DNA from: Euleptes europaea
Taxonomy: Eukaryota > Chordata > Lepidosauria > Squamata > Sphaerodactylidae
Direction: 5' to 3'
DNA length: 64,000 nucleotides
Assembly: GCF_029931775.1 (NCBI RefSeq)
Contig: NC_079312.1
Coordinates: 10,609,821 to 10,673,820 of the forward strand
The notes below the pieces were generated by a model. It was not told where the DNA came from. It did no database searches and saw nothing but the letters and a program-made list of their open reading frames with translations. This document shows positions 26,190-40,353 of the stretch, piece by piece. How positions within the stretch are numbered: position 1 is the stretch's first letter; every line of letters starts with the position of its first letter. Made by a program: the position numbers and the translations under genes.

Positions 26190-26426
26190 TTAGGTGCATG
26201 ACTGACGTACAGCAACAATGTGGTTGGGAAATGGATGTCGTTTGAGAATATTGCTGAAGACAGCTTCCGTAGCCTCTATGTTGCCATGTCCTGAGCTCTG
26301 TAGTTCCTTCAGCCCATCATATAGATGCAAGTGGCCCTTCATTCCAAATTTATGGAAGCAAACATAATGTTGTCCTGTGTTATAAGTTATGCCAACAACT
26401 TTGTATCGAGAGGAGAAGACATAATT
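26190..26426 (-). other. Fragment of an unknown coding sequence, protease-like
   Basis: The minus frame reads KVVGITYNTGQHYVCFHKFG, then KGHLHLYDGLKELQ. A Gly-x-His-Tyr-x-Cys stretch followed by a …LYDGL motif resembles the carboxyl half of ubiquitin-specific or Ulp-type cysteine proteases, which also occur in some transposons. It is only about 75 residues with no catalytic Cys region. The assignment is tentative; it may be a transposon scrap or a retrocopy fragment. Confidence 0.3.
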
Positions 26427-28653
26427 GTTTATTATATGTTCATGTGTTGCACTGTTGGGGTGGGGAGAAGGGAGGAGAAGGGAGGAATGCATTCTTTTTT
26501 TTCCTGTTGACTTTATGAGCAAGTAGAAAGCACAATAGGAGCCCCATGGCGCAGAGGGGTAAGCTGCAGTACTGCAGTCCTAGCTCTGCTCCTTAGCTGA
26601 CTTTGATCCTGACAGAAGTCAGCTCCAGGTAGCCAACTCAAGGTTGACTCAGCCGTGCACCCTTCTGAGGTGGATAAAATGAGGACCCAATTTGCTGGTA
26701 GTAAAGTGTACATGACTGGTGAAGGCTATGGCATACCACCCCATATACAAAGTCTGCCTAGTAAATGTTGGGATGTGACATCACCCCATGGGTTAGTAAT
26801 GACCCGGTGCTTGCACAGGGGACTACCTTACAATTTAAAGAAGACACCAGGATTTTTACTTCATAGATATTCAATTACAATAAAGCATAATAATGTGTTG
26901 AAAATTGAGCTCGCGACATACGTAATTCTAAGCACTGAGATCTCAGCTGGGAAGTTCTGTGGGTCAAATTGGTCTGTATTTCTGTATGGAGTTTTGACTG
27001 CAACAGTAATAAGCAACATCCATGGTGGTCCATTGGCAAATAAACGAGAACCCAATTGGCATGTGCCTCCGCAGCTTTTTTTAGTGATTCTGAAATGGAC
27101 ATTGAAAGGGTGCTTTGAGGATATCAGAATGATTTCAGTCATCAGATAATGTCCTTATCACAGTTTCATAACATAAAGTTGAAAGAAAACATCCTTCATT
27201 TTTAAAATCACTTTCTACATTTTAACTCTTAAACAGACCTACTACTGCACACACACACACACACACCCAAATTTCAAGTTTGGGAAATGGGGTTTACTTG
27301 GCCTTGTCACATAGCCCTCCTTCCCCCCATCTCAAGAAAAAACATTACATAGATAAATGAAATAATTGGCCTGGTTACACACCAACATCTAGAAAATCCA
27401 TTTTTTCCGTTTGGTTTGCAACCCAATTTAAATTGCAAAACCTGCCCTCCATAGTACCCTGAATGTATGATATGTGGTGTATGAGATGTGGTGCTCAAAA
27501 CTTAATTTTAGGGTGCAGAAGGCTCACAAATGTCCCAAACATTTCTTCACAATACAGGATTTTCAGGAGCCACCACAAATAGAAACAGGTGATACCAGAA
27601 CCAGTGTGTGGACCGAGCACCACTGCATGTCCTCTTGAAGGGGACAGTAGTTCCCTATTCAAAACGTCTTTGCAATACAGGTTTCTGGGGGTGGGGAACG
27701 ACCCAGAAAGAAGGCAGTGGTGCCAGAACCAGTGTTTGCACCAGGCACCCCGGTATGTCTTCTTGGAGGGGACAGTCTCTGGAGTGTGGGGATGTGTCAT
27801 TTGGGGTGGTCCAAAGATTATTTTGGGGTGCAGTGTCTGTATGTGCATCTGTCCTGGGTCACCCCACTTGGGAGCCGCTGGCACAAGAACCGGACTTTGG
27901 ACCAGGACCCAGCACACGCCATCTCTAAGAGCACAGCCCCCTGAATGTGGGGGTGTATGATATTTGGTGATCCAATCCATATTTTGGGGTGCAGAGCTTG
28001 TGCATTGTCCTCAAAATCATTCAGCAACTAGGAAATGTGAATAAGGAACTGGGAATAGGCAACGAACTGGGAATAAGGAACAAACTTCAGCCTCCTCTTA
28101 GGCTGCAGAGTGCTGAGTGTTCTTTACCCTGCATCTCTCACCCACCAAGCCCTGAGGATCACAGGGCCTGGGTTTGTTGGGGGTGGGGGGAAGAGAACCA
28201 AAGACAGGATGGCCTAAATTAGGTCAATTAACATTTGCTAAGATGGATGCAAACTTAAGAGTAGCACAGAAAGCTTCTGCAGAAAAAGATGTTTAAAGCA
28301 GAAACCTACGAAATTACGATTTCTGTGTATGTTTGCAGTTACACATGAAAGGTAGTTCTGTTGTTGAACCTGGTGTACAGTCAAATTGGTCATTCCCCCC
28401 CCCCCCATTTAATTGGACTTGGCCAAAAGAAGCCCACTTCTGTGCATTTTTCTGAATTTGTATTTCTTGGAAACTTTCAGTATATTCTACTTGTCAGAAG
28501 TTGGGGGAAAAAAACGTATACAATTGTCATTGCTGTCGGTTTGATGTACATAATTCTTTTAATCGGTTGACTGGTCAGTGGTATTCTTCTTTGTTCCTTG
28601 AATGCTTGGGGACAGGAATAGATGATCAAATGGGCCATCTTTTCCTCTTTCAG
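26427..28653 (+). other. Duplicated block B, 5' part
   Basis: It is the counterpart of 227-3054: the type-1 SINE at 26537-26829, the unrecognised segment, the tandem repeat at 27505-28005, the empty L1 site at 28070-28087, and the intron leading to K1. Divergence from A is a few per cent by eye. Confidence 0.8.
26537..26829 (+). repeat. tRNA-derived SINE (type 1), block B copy
   Basis: This is the orthologous copy of the SINE at 335-629, inherited through the segmental duplication. Confidence 0.85.
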
Positions 28654-28783
28654 AGATCTCTGCTGTCTCTTGAGGAGGTAGCCGTGTTCTTCACGGAGGA
28701 GGAATGGGCTCTGCTGGATCCAAGCCAAAGAAAACTCTTCTGGGAAGTTATGGAGGAAAATTCTGAGAATGTGGCCTCTCTGG
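28654..28783 (+). CDS. Gene B KRAB exon 1 (K1)
   Basis: This 130-nt KRAB-A exon runs between acceptor ttttcctctttcag and donor gtaagg, phase 0 to phase 1. It reads [20 protein letters not shown] then [20 protein letters not shown] and ASL. Compared with gene A K1, the conserved Phe of SFEEV is Leu and Gly of DPGQ is Ser. Both changes are in positions that are usually conserved, so the repressor module may be weakened. It is in phase with the P1 exon at 24320 and the finger exon at 35551. Confidence 0.87.
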
Positions 28784-28838
28784 GTAAGGATTTTTCCTTT
28801 TTATTGTGAATGAAGAAGAGAAGGGTGGGGGTGGCAGC

Positions 28839-31121
28839 TTTGTCATGGGCTAGGATCAACATGAAGAATAATATGCTCATAGAATCCCATATCAAACTCT
28901 TAGATGTATCAAATGAAGCAGAATAATGCTGTGATATATTATTGTAATGATTATTCAGTGCTTGTTCTCAGTACTTCTCTGAGGAGGGCATGGTTTGCAG
29001 CTCTCTGTTACAAGGTCATGAGCTGGGTATAGTCGCCTGCCATGTGGATGTGTGAGACACCAGCACTACTTATCAGAGGCAAAGGGATTCCCTTCCTTTT
29101 ATGAGTTGAGCTGATAGTGCTGTCTTGGAGCAATGTCATGAACTAAAGGGTCTTGCTCCTCTAGGAGTGAGAGCTCCTCTCAAGGTCAGATAAGAAGTGA
29201 GGAGATGTTTAAATATCCTGTGAAAGTGCTGACTGTGAACTGTATGATGTAATGGTGTGGTAGGTTAGCCTTTCTCGCAGCTGCTAACCTAGAGAAATAG
29301 ACTATTCTCCTTATTGTATCCTTGCCAAAGATGCAGTGCTAACGCATTGTCAAGGACAAACCTCCCATTCTGCAGGTACAGAAGGTCCACAACCCTATAT
29401 TCCACAGGTGCAGGAGACAACTTTCCAAGGATTCCCAGGTGCAAGAGCACCATAACCAAGGGTGTGGAAGCCCTGCCACATACTGCAGGAACATCTCCCC
29501 TTAGATAACCATTGATCTGGAGAGGATATAAGGGAGAGCCAAACACGCAGAAGGCAGAAGTGTGAGTGGAGGACAACAATGGTTGTCTGGCCATTTGCTT
29601 TCTCCATCTCTTGCATGAGACGTAAGAACTGAGTTATCGGAGGGCAGCATTTCTGTCTGGCCATGGCTCATTCCATCATTCCATTTCTTGCGTGAGATGG
29701 AACTCTAACATTTCACAAGCTTCATTGTGAGAATGGGAAAGACTCCTCTTGAAGGAGACTCATTTCAAGATGACTGAAATGAATGCTTGCAGACTATTCC
29801 ATAAGATGGAGGCTCTTACAATTGCTACTAACCTTAATGTGGATCTAAGAATATTGGATCATTCCATATTTGGAAACACTGACATCTCATTAATTCTAGC
29901 AAGGATTGATGGGTTCTCACTAAAAGATCTAAATGGTCTAGCTTGACTTTCCTTGCAAGACATGGAAGTTGTGAAACCCAGAGCTTCCTTAATACAGGTC
30001 CTTCACAGAGCTGAAGAGACTAAGCATATAATTCATGGAGATACTCTTAGAGATTCCTCTAACCAACCAGAGATATCTCTCAGGGCAAGAGCCAGACGTT
30101 TTCCCAACAAAAGAGGGGAAGCTTCTGCACTCAGTGACATGATAGTGCATACACAGAAACTCTTGCACAGAACTGTAGGTTCACATACAGATCTCTCTAC
30201 AATTGGCATATAGAGAGACTTCAGAGGTTTAAGAACAACTCTTGAATAATAAAGCTACACATAGCTACAAAGCACTGACTGATTTCAGCTTTGCATACAG
30301 ATAAACCTGTTCCTAACATGGATCAGAGGCCTTTACATAGGCTGAGAATAATGTAAGAATTCTCCATGGTTTCCTAAAACTGACATGGACTACTTAAAGA
30401 GCTTTTTGACTACACCTCTCATATAAACTAGGAACCAGAGATTCTCTGACCTTTGCATATCCCAAAGTGTATGTAAGAACATGGAACTATTGGAATAATA
30501 CTATGTCCTTACAGAAAAAGGTTTGCATATCCTGAAAATGAATAGAGGTCCTAATTTATGTTTAAGCCTTTACAAAGCTCCCTAAACTAAGCATATGAGC
30601 TGATGAGATTTAGAAATAATATGAGATTATACTTGGATTACTACAATTTATGTCTGACATTTCAGGTACTCTGAATTAAGATGCTTTTAACTATCACAGG
30701 TCTTTTTTCCCTTGGTACTAATCATATTTTACAGGATTTCTGTAACTGTTATATTCCTGAATGAAAGTACATTACAGGTTTAAGGTTTGAACTCTTATAT
30801 AGAGAAATATAAAGAAACATAGAAACTGCTTAAGGTTGTTTAAGATTGCTTGCATATATGACATGTAAAAGAATCATAATGTTTGTACTTCATGACATGT
30901 TTTGAGAGTGTGTAAATATTCACATGCATACATTTTATGTGAAATAAATGGTAAAATGAAACCCACTGTTTATAAATTTACTGTCACATTTCAGTAGAAA
31001 GTCTGCTTTGGTAGGAATCTTTGAGTCCTGCTTATTGGGTAACTGGCTGAATAAGATAATATATCACCTCAGGAAGTGGTCCTTTCTAAGAGCCTAGTTA
31101 CTTTAACAGCATGACCCGAGA
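28839..31121. repeat. Unclassified 2.3-kb element, block B copy
   Basis: This is the duplicated counterpart of 3241-5523, with the same short cagc flanks (28835-28838, 31122-31125). It looks decayed. The family is not known. Confidence 0.5.
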
Positions 31122-31125
31122 CAGC

Positions 31126-32069
31126 TTCCGTTGGCCCTCTTGAATTTCTGGACATAGTTGTATTTGCCACAGAGGAAAGGGTGGAGGTTCCACAACTGGC
31201 ATCTGAAAAAGAAAGCATTCAACATTTCATGCTGTAAAGAGCAATCTGTTGATCAAGAGGGCTCTGATTGGGAGAGATGGACAATCTCCAGTAACATTGC
31301 AGCTAACAACAAACCCGTGCAGCTCCTATTTTCTTCTCTGTCCTTTCCATTTTGATGCAGAGTGGCTCTTCCACAGTCCTTTGTTTGAGTGACTGAGGCT
31401 GATAGAAGGAGAAGGTCTTCTTGATTTGACTGGGCCAGAGGAAGGCTCCTCCCTCAGTGGCAGAGCGCCTGTTCTGCCTCTGGAAAGTCTGGAGTTCCAT
31501 CCATGGAGCTTGAAAAAGGGTTTAACCCGGAGGGTCTTTGGTTGCAAGGTTGGGAAAGGCCTGCGACCCTCCTGAGGCACCACCCCTTGGGGAGAATCAG
31601 CTGGAAAATTTACGGCTTTCAGTTTTGTTCTTGTGGTATAAGCCTTCCCTTCAGTGACAAGATGTTCTGAGGGTAGGAAGCTGCACCAACTCTCCAGGAA
31701 TTTTCCAGCACGGTGTTTACAGTCCTATCTCTGCTTTTTGACGAAAGGTTTGCAGCAATACCCTACAAAGGAACAGCCTCCGAGATCATTATTTCCTGGC
31801 AGACTATGGGCAAAATGAAACGTATAACAAACGTCCTACTGCCTTTCCTCCCTGTGGGGTCCCAAAGTCACTGCTGTGAGGTAAGTTTTGTATTAAGCCT
31901 GAAGGGGACAGAAATCACCCAAGCAGGTGGTTTCAGAAAACAGCAAAGATTTATGTATTGCTATACATGTGAAGCTGCCCCACACAGTGACAAATAAACA
32001 ATGAAACTTTATTTTCCACGTTCCCAAATACTTCAGGTTTTGTATTCTGTTTGCGTCCATTTGCAGGGA
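31126..32069 (+). other. Gene B intron sequence up to P2
   Basis: It matches 5528-6450, with one insertion of about 24 bp near 31945 relative to A. No exon was recognised. Confidence 0.5.
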
Positions 32070-32094
32070 ACTACATTTCCCAGAGGACCTTGCG
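32070..32094 (+). promoter_or_regulatory. ZNF143/THAP11-type motif, gene B P2
   Basis: ACTACATTTCCCAGAGGACC followed by TTGCG, in the same position as in gene A P2. Confidence 0.65.
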
Positions 32095-32257
32095 AGCACC
32101 AGAGAAGTCAACCCTGCCTTTCCTAGGTGTCCATGGGGTGGTTTTTCCGGAAGGCGGAGAAGGAAGTGCATGGAATGGGCAGTTCCACGGGGCCTCTCTT
32201 CTTTCTCGTTTCCCCCGGCCTGAGGGAGGATTTGGCTCTCGCACCTCTGCTGGAAAG
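32095..32257 (+). other. Gene B P2 first-exon-like block
   Basis: The ATG at 32175 and donor at 32257|gtgagt are again 83 nt apart (phase 2). The frame encodes MGSSTGPLFFLVSPGLREDL and a few more residues. Spliced to K2 it would end after RDPQCPFRR. It is conserved in geometry with A and C, and its function is unknown. Confidence 0.5.
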
Positions 32258-32399
32258 GTGAGTTGGGGATTTCTTCAACAGCATGAACGGGGGTGGGGTG
32301 GGGAGGAAGTCTGTGGAAGTGGAAGAGAAAGAGGAGGCATTGAGAGAGTGGACCTTAAAGCCATTAAAAGCATCCTTGAAAAGGATCCAATGTTATTTA

Positions 32400-33087
32400 C
32401 CGTATATACCCGTGTATAAGCTGACTTGCGTATAAGCCGAGGTGCCTAATTTCTCCCCAAAAATGGGGAAAAATTAGGCACCCGCGTATAAGCTGAGGGT
32501 TGGCTTATAACCCCTCCCCCCTGCAGGCTTACCTGATCAGGCTCCAGGCACGCAGGCAGGCGGCGGCCCCCTCCTCCTCGCCGGGGAAAGGTGCGTGGGC
32601 ACGGCGGCGGCGCGGCCTTCCTGTGGACGCAGGAGGCCCCCCCAGGCCGCTGCTGGCTGGGGAAAGCTGCGCGGGCCCGGCGGCAGTGGTGCGGCCTTCC
32701 TGCGGGTAAGCCGTGCAGATCCGGTGGCGGCCTTCCTGTGCCTGCAGGAGGCCGCCCCAGGCTGCTGCTGGCCAGCGGCAGCAGCGTGGGCCCGGCAGTA
32801 GCGGCGCGGCCTTCCTGTGGGCGCAGGAGGCCCCCCCAGGCCGCTGCTGGCCGGGGGAAGCCGCGCTGGCCCGGCAACGGCGCGGCCTTTCTGCGGGCGC
32901 AGGAGGCCCCCCCAGGCCGCTGCTGGCTGGGGGAAGCTGTGCGGGCCCGGCAGCGGCGTGGCCTGTCTGCGGGCGCAGGAGGGCCCCCCAGGCCGCTGCT
33001 GGCCGGGGAAAGCCGCGCGGGCCCAGCGGCAGCGGCGCGGCCTTTCTGCGGGTGCAGGAGGCCCCCCCAGGCCGCTGCTGGCTGGGA
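32400..33087. mobile_element. TIR transposon with GC-rich minisatellite, right end missing
   Basis: It starts ccgtatatacccgtgtataa after TA, as in the 8434 element. The interior from 32585 holds six or seven units of about 75 bp built on ggaggcccccccaggccgct. The right terminal repeat is absent, and about 130 bp of the intron seen in A (6774-6906) is gone. It is specific to copy B. Confidence 0.75.
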
Positions 33088-33229
33088 CAAAACATCATTT
33101 TAAGTTAAAAATATATTGAAAATACTTCTTGCCTGCTTCACACTGAGTGTCCAATGGGATCCTTTCTTCTTTCTTGAATACTGGAAGACAAGAATCGATG
33201 ACCAACAGTGACATATTTTCCTCTTTCAG

Positions 33230-33359
33230 AGATCCCCAGTGTCCTTTCAGGAGGTAGCAGTCTTCTTCACTGGGGAGGAATGGGTTTTGCTGGATCCAGG
33301 CCAAAGGAAACTCTACTGGGAAGTGATGAAGGAAAGTTATGAGACGGTGGCCTCTTTGG
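33230..33359 (+). CDS. Gene B KRAB exon 2 (K2)
   Basis: This 130-nt KRAB-A exon has acceptor ttttcctctttcag and donor gtaagg. It reads [20 protein letters not shown] then [20 protein letters not shown] and ASL. The DV pair of gene A K2 is EV here, with Gln before it. Phases match the P1 exon and the finger exon. Used after K1 it would shift frame and stop within seven codons. Confidence 0.88.
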
Positions 33360-33595
33360 GTAAGGATCTTTTCCCTTTTATTATGATCATGGAAGGGAGG
33401 GGACGGCATCTTCCCTTTTCCCTGTTGAATTTCAGAACACACTTCAATCCATCACAGACAAAATAACGGAGCTCCCAGGGGTATGGAAAGTACCTTGCCT
33501 GAAAATGAAAGCATTAATTATTTCCTTGCGGTAAAGAGAAATGTGTTGATGAAGAGGGCTCTGATGTGGAGAGAGGTACAATATCTGGTTAGGTT

Positions 33596-34186
33596 AGAAT
33601 CATAGAGTTGGAAAGGGCCATACATGCCATCTACTCCAACTGTGCTCAATGCAGGATCAATCTAGATCATCCCAGACAAGTGTTCATCTGACTGTTGCTT
33701 TTAGACTGCCAGCAAGGGGGAGCTCATCACCCCCCCAGCCCATTCCAACGAGAAATGCTGCACAACCTCTTATTATAAAATAAAATTACTATTTAGCCTT
33801 TCCGTCCCTAATTGATAGCCATTATTGGGTATGGGACAGACTTTCAATACATCAAGAGAGCAATTGTGTCCCCACTCAATTTCTTCCTGACTGAACATTC
33901 CCAAGTTCCTCAGCCTATCCTCGTAGGGCTTGGCCTCCAGGGCCCTGATCCTCCTTGTCGCTCTGCTCTTCACCCACTCCATTCTGTCCACATCCCTTTT
34001 GCAGTGAGGCCTCCAGAACTGCACACAGTAGTCTGGGTGCAGCCTGACCTATTTGGAATACAGCAAGACTATGACATCTTTCAATTTACATGTTGTGCCT
34101 CTGTTGATAGACCATAAGACCGCATAAGCCTTTTTTGCAGCTGTTTTGTAGAGGGGAGATAATTCCCATCCTCTGTTTGCTGTGGC
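33596..34186 (-). mobile_element. CR1 LINE 3' fragment (minus), block B copy
   Basis: It is orthologous to 7427-8015. It ends at the intact empty site of the Penelope-like insertion (34187-34198). Confidence 0.85.
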
Positions 34187-34198
34187 ACTTTTCACCAC

Positions 34199-37781
<3,583 letters not shown>

Positions 37782-38500
37782 GCCTAGAGCATCTGTGACG
37801 TGCTTGTCCTGCCTCTGCTTAAAGACTGCCAGTGACGGGGATCTCACCACCTCCCTAGGTAGCGGATTTAAATTTCCCCCCCTAATATCCAGCTGTTACC
37901 TTTCCACCCTCAATTTAAACGCATAATTCTATCTATGGTCCCAGAATCCAAATCGCTCCTGCCTGCACCACCAACTCAGCCAGTGGTTCACCTTCGTTAT
38001 CTTATGTTCCCGTCATATTCCCCTTCCTCTGACAGGAAGGACTGAAGAGAATACCTGCGCCCCCGTTCCCTTCTGCTTCCTCCTGAGAGCTTCATAGTCA
38101 GTCTTAACATTTTTGATGGTGTTCATGGCTGTGTCGTTGGTTCCCACATGGACCATCACAAATGGGTAATGAACTTGAGGTCTGGCCAGTTTTGGTATCT
38201 GCTCTACAATATCTTTAATTTTCGCCCCTGGCAGGCAACACACTTTTCGGACCATGGGGTCAGGCCTGGACACATGACATTCTATACCCCTCAATAGGGA
38301 GTCACCAACAACCAACACCTTTCTTTCCCTTCCGGTGCTATTTCTTCATGTCTCCCTATTCTCCTCCCTCTGTCTTCCTTGTGCTTGTGATTCTTCTGCT
38401 GGCAGCGTTTCCAGCTCTGCTGCCCCCGCAAGGACCTGGAATCTATTCCTGAGTTCTGATGGCACACAGTACCATCTTGCTCAACGCCTTTGGGGACATC
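37782..38500 (-). mobile_element. CR1 LINE (minus), internally deleted
   Basis: The 3' end (37782-37935) joins directly to the ORF1 esterase part (38318-38013 on the minus strand; GDSLLRG, VHVGTNDT). Relative to A the segment 13470-15285 is missing, so about 1.8 kb was deleted after duplication. Confidence 0.85.
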
Positions 38501-38519
38501 CTGAAACGCTCTGTTACAG

Positions 38520-39878
38520 GCTTTGACATATTAGAACATGAACTGTTGTATTCGGGTTGTACATATGCAGAATTCTTCAACGTACAACCATATTTTTCAT
38601 GAAAAGCCGTTAGAGGCTTGTCTTTCATTTAAAACAGGGGTGGGGAACCTTTTTTCTGCCAAGGGCCATTTGGATATTTATAATATCTTTCGTGGGCCAT
38701 ACAAAATTATCAACTTAAAAATTAGCCTGCTATATTCTTGGGTGGTCCTAGCAGCTCCATAGCTAATGACTCTTCTGCAAGGGAAAAAAGGTTCCTTTTC
38801 TCAGCAAAACAAACTCACATCCACCTTGAATAGAGGCTATTCCTGTCCACGGGAGGGGGTGGATCACCAGTCTTAGATCCTTCTGAGCTAGAGATCTGCC
38901 AGGACCCACGAAGGGCCAGACCAAATGATTTCGCGGGCCTTAAACGGCCCCCAGGCCTGACGTTCCCCACCCCTGATTTAAAATGACACGCCTGGCCAAA
39001 AGACTCTTTTTGTCTTCTAAGCATAAGAACTTATTTAAACGATCTTTTGGTTATTTACGCTGTCGTATTGAACAAGCCGTATTTAGCCGATTAACTAACT
39101 AATAATGACTGCATAGAATGACTTGGTCAGCTGCAGCTGTCTGAAACATTACCTAATGGTGTTGTATAAATGTTATACTGGGTTTGAAGGTTTAAATATG
39201 AAGGAGTTGTAGTAGAATATTGAAAATATATTCATTTTTATTGTGTTCTTTAGGAGATGAAGATGTTGGTAAAATTAATCATTATAGAGATATAACAAAA
39301 CTAAAAACTGACTGTCTAGGAAATAGCTATGACCAGCAAATAACCTGCTGGAAGAGGAAATCCTTATATGGTAGTCTGCAGGAAGCTTGCAGCTACAGAG
39401 GATGTGTTGTAAAAAAAAATACCAAGTCATAAATAGGTGACTTTTGACAGTATAAATAAAGGAAAGGCTAGAAAATTAGATCTCTCTAAGTCTTTGGACT
39501 AAGAGAATCTCAGAAGGGATTGGCTTTTGGTATTTACTTATATACTATTCTAGATAGTGTGAATCAGATTCTTTTAACTAAATCAGACTTCTTTAACTGT
39601 TATATTTTAAGTATTGGATTTTAAAACTAAATAGTATGTAGAACTTGCTTGCATTCTTGTATACATTATTACTGCTTTGAATACTTTGTAATACTGGCAT
39701 ATACACATACATTACGTTGAAGCTATTCAACAAAAAGACTTTTGTGAGTAAATTGAGTCCTGTTTAGTAGGTGACTAACTGAATCAGATAGCATACCACT
39801 TCTCAGGAAGGGGTCAATTCTAAGAGCGTAGGCACTGAAAGGCACTGACCCGCTTCAGCTCTGTGGTGTCTCCTTAGG
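38520..39878. repeat. Unclassified element, block B copy of 15880-16840
   Basis: Same right end and internal features as in A. A Cys-containing frame (GDEDVGKINHYRDITKLKTD then CLGNSYDQQITCWKRK) lies at about 39253-39432 behind a ttttattgtgttctttag acceptor-like tract. The family is unknown. A hAT (38635-38975) is nested in it. Confidence 0.4.
38635..38975. mobile_element. 341-bp non-autonomous hAT
   Basis: Its ends are caggggtggggaacc and ggttccccacccctg-like in reverse. An 8-bp target-site duplication, atttaaaa, is found at 38627-38634 and 38976-38983. The site in A (15974) is empty. It is the same family as the larger element at 62798. Confidence 0.92.
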
Positions 39879-39882
39879 GCAG

Positions 39883-40348
39883 TGTCAGCGAGGGCCCCGG
39901 ATAAACGAGCTCCGGCTCCTTTCCACACACACACCCCGTTCCCATTACTTTGTTCGCCAGGCATTTGCATTTCACTAGAGATCCGCTGTAAGGTCTCTGG
40001 CGCTGCGGAACATTGCCTGGGAGCCCGAGTGATCACCCAGTCGTTTACTAACCAATTCCACCAGGAGTCTTACTGTGAGCAATCACCGGCGAACACTTCC
40101 TTGTTGTCCCCTTGTGTCCTTTGAAATTCTAAACAACTCTGCTGTATGTCACCCTTTCATGTCTTACCTATGATGTAATCAATTGTATGTTCCGTATAAA
40201 GTTGACCCTTATTCCCCCAATCTTCATTCTAACCTTAAGTTTGTATAGACATGCTGACCCGTTTGCTTTCTTAATAAATCTTAAAACTCTCTGCAACGCC
40301 TGGAGTAAAGTTTATTGCTGAGATGCAACGAGGTACTGAAGTCTGACA
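39883..40348 (+). mobile_element. Solo LTR (fossil LTR retroelement)
   Basis: A 466-bp unit starts tgtcag and ends ctgaca, flanked by the 5-bp duplication ggcag (39878-39882 and 40349-40353). It contains an aataaa signal near 40273. Copy A has the empty site at about 16841. It is therefore younger than the A/B duplication. Whether it is of the ERV or Ty3/gypsy type is undecided. A relative lies at 55683. Confidence 0.88.
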
Positions 40349-40353
40349 GGCAG

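Noticed and set aside
32446-33119. Frames of up to 214 codons on both strands
   Set aside because: Same situation: a GC-rich tandem repeat in the copy B transposon.
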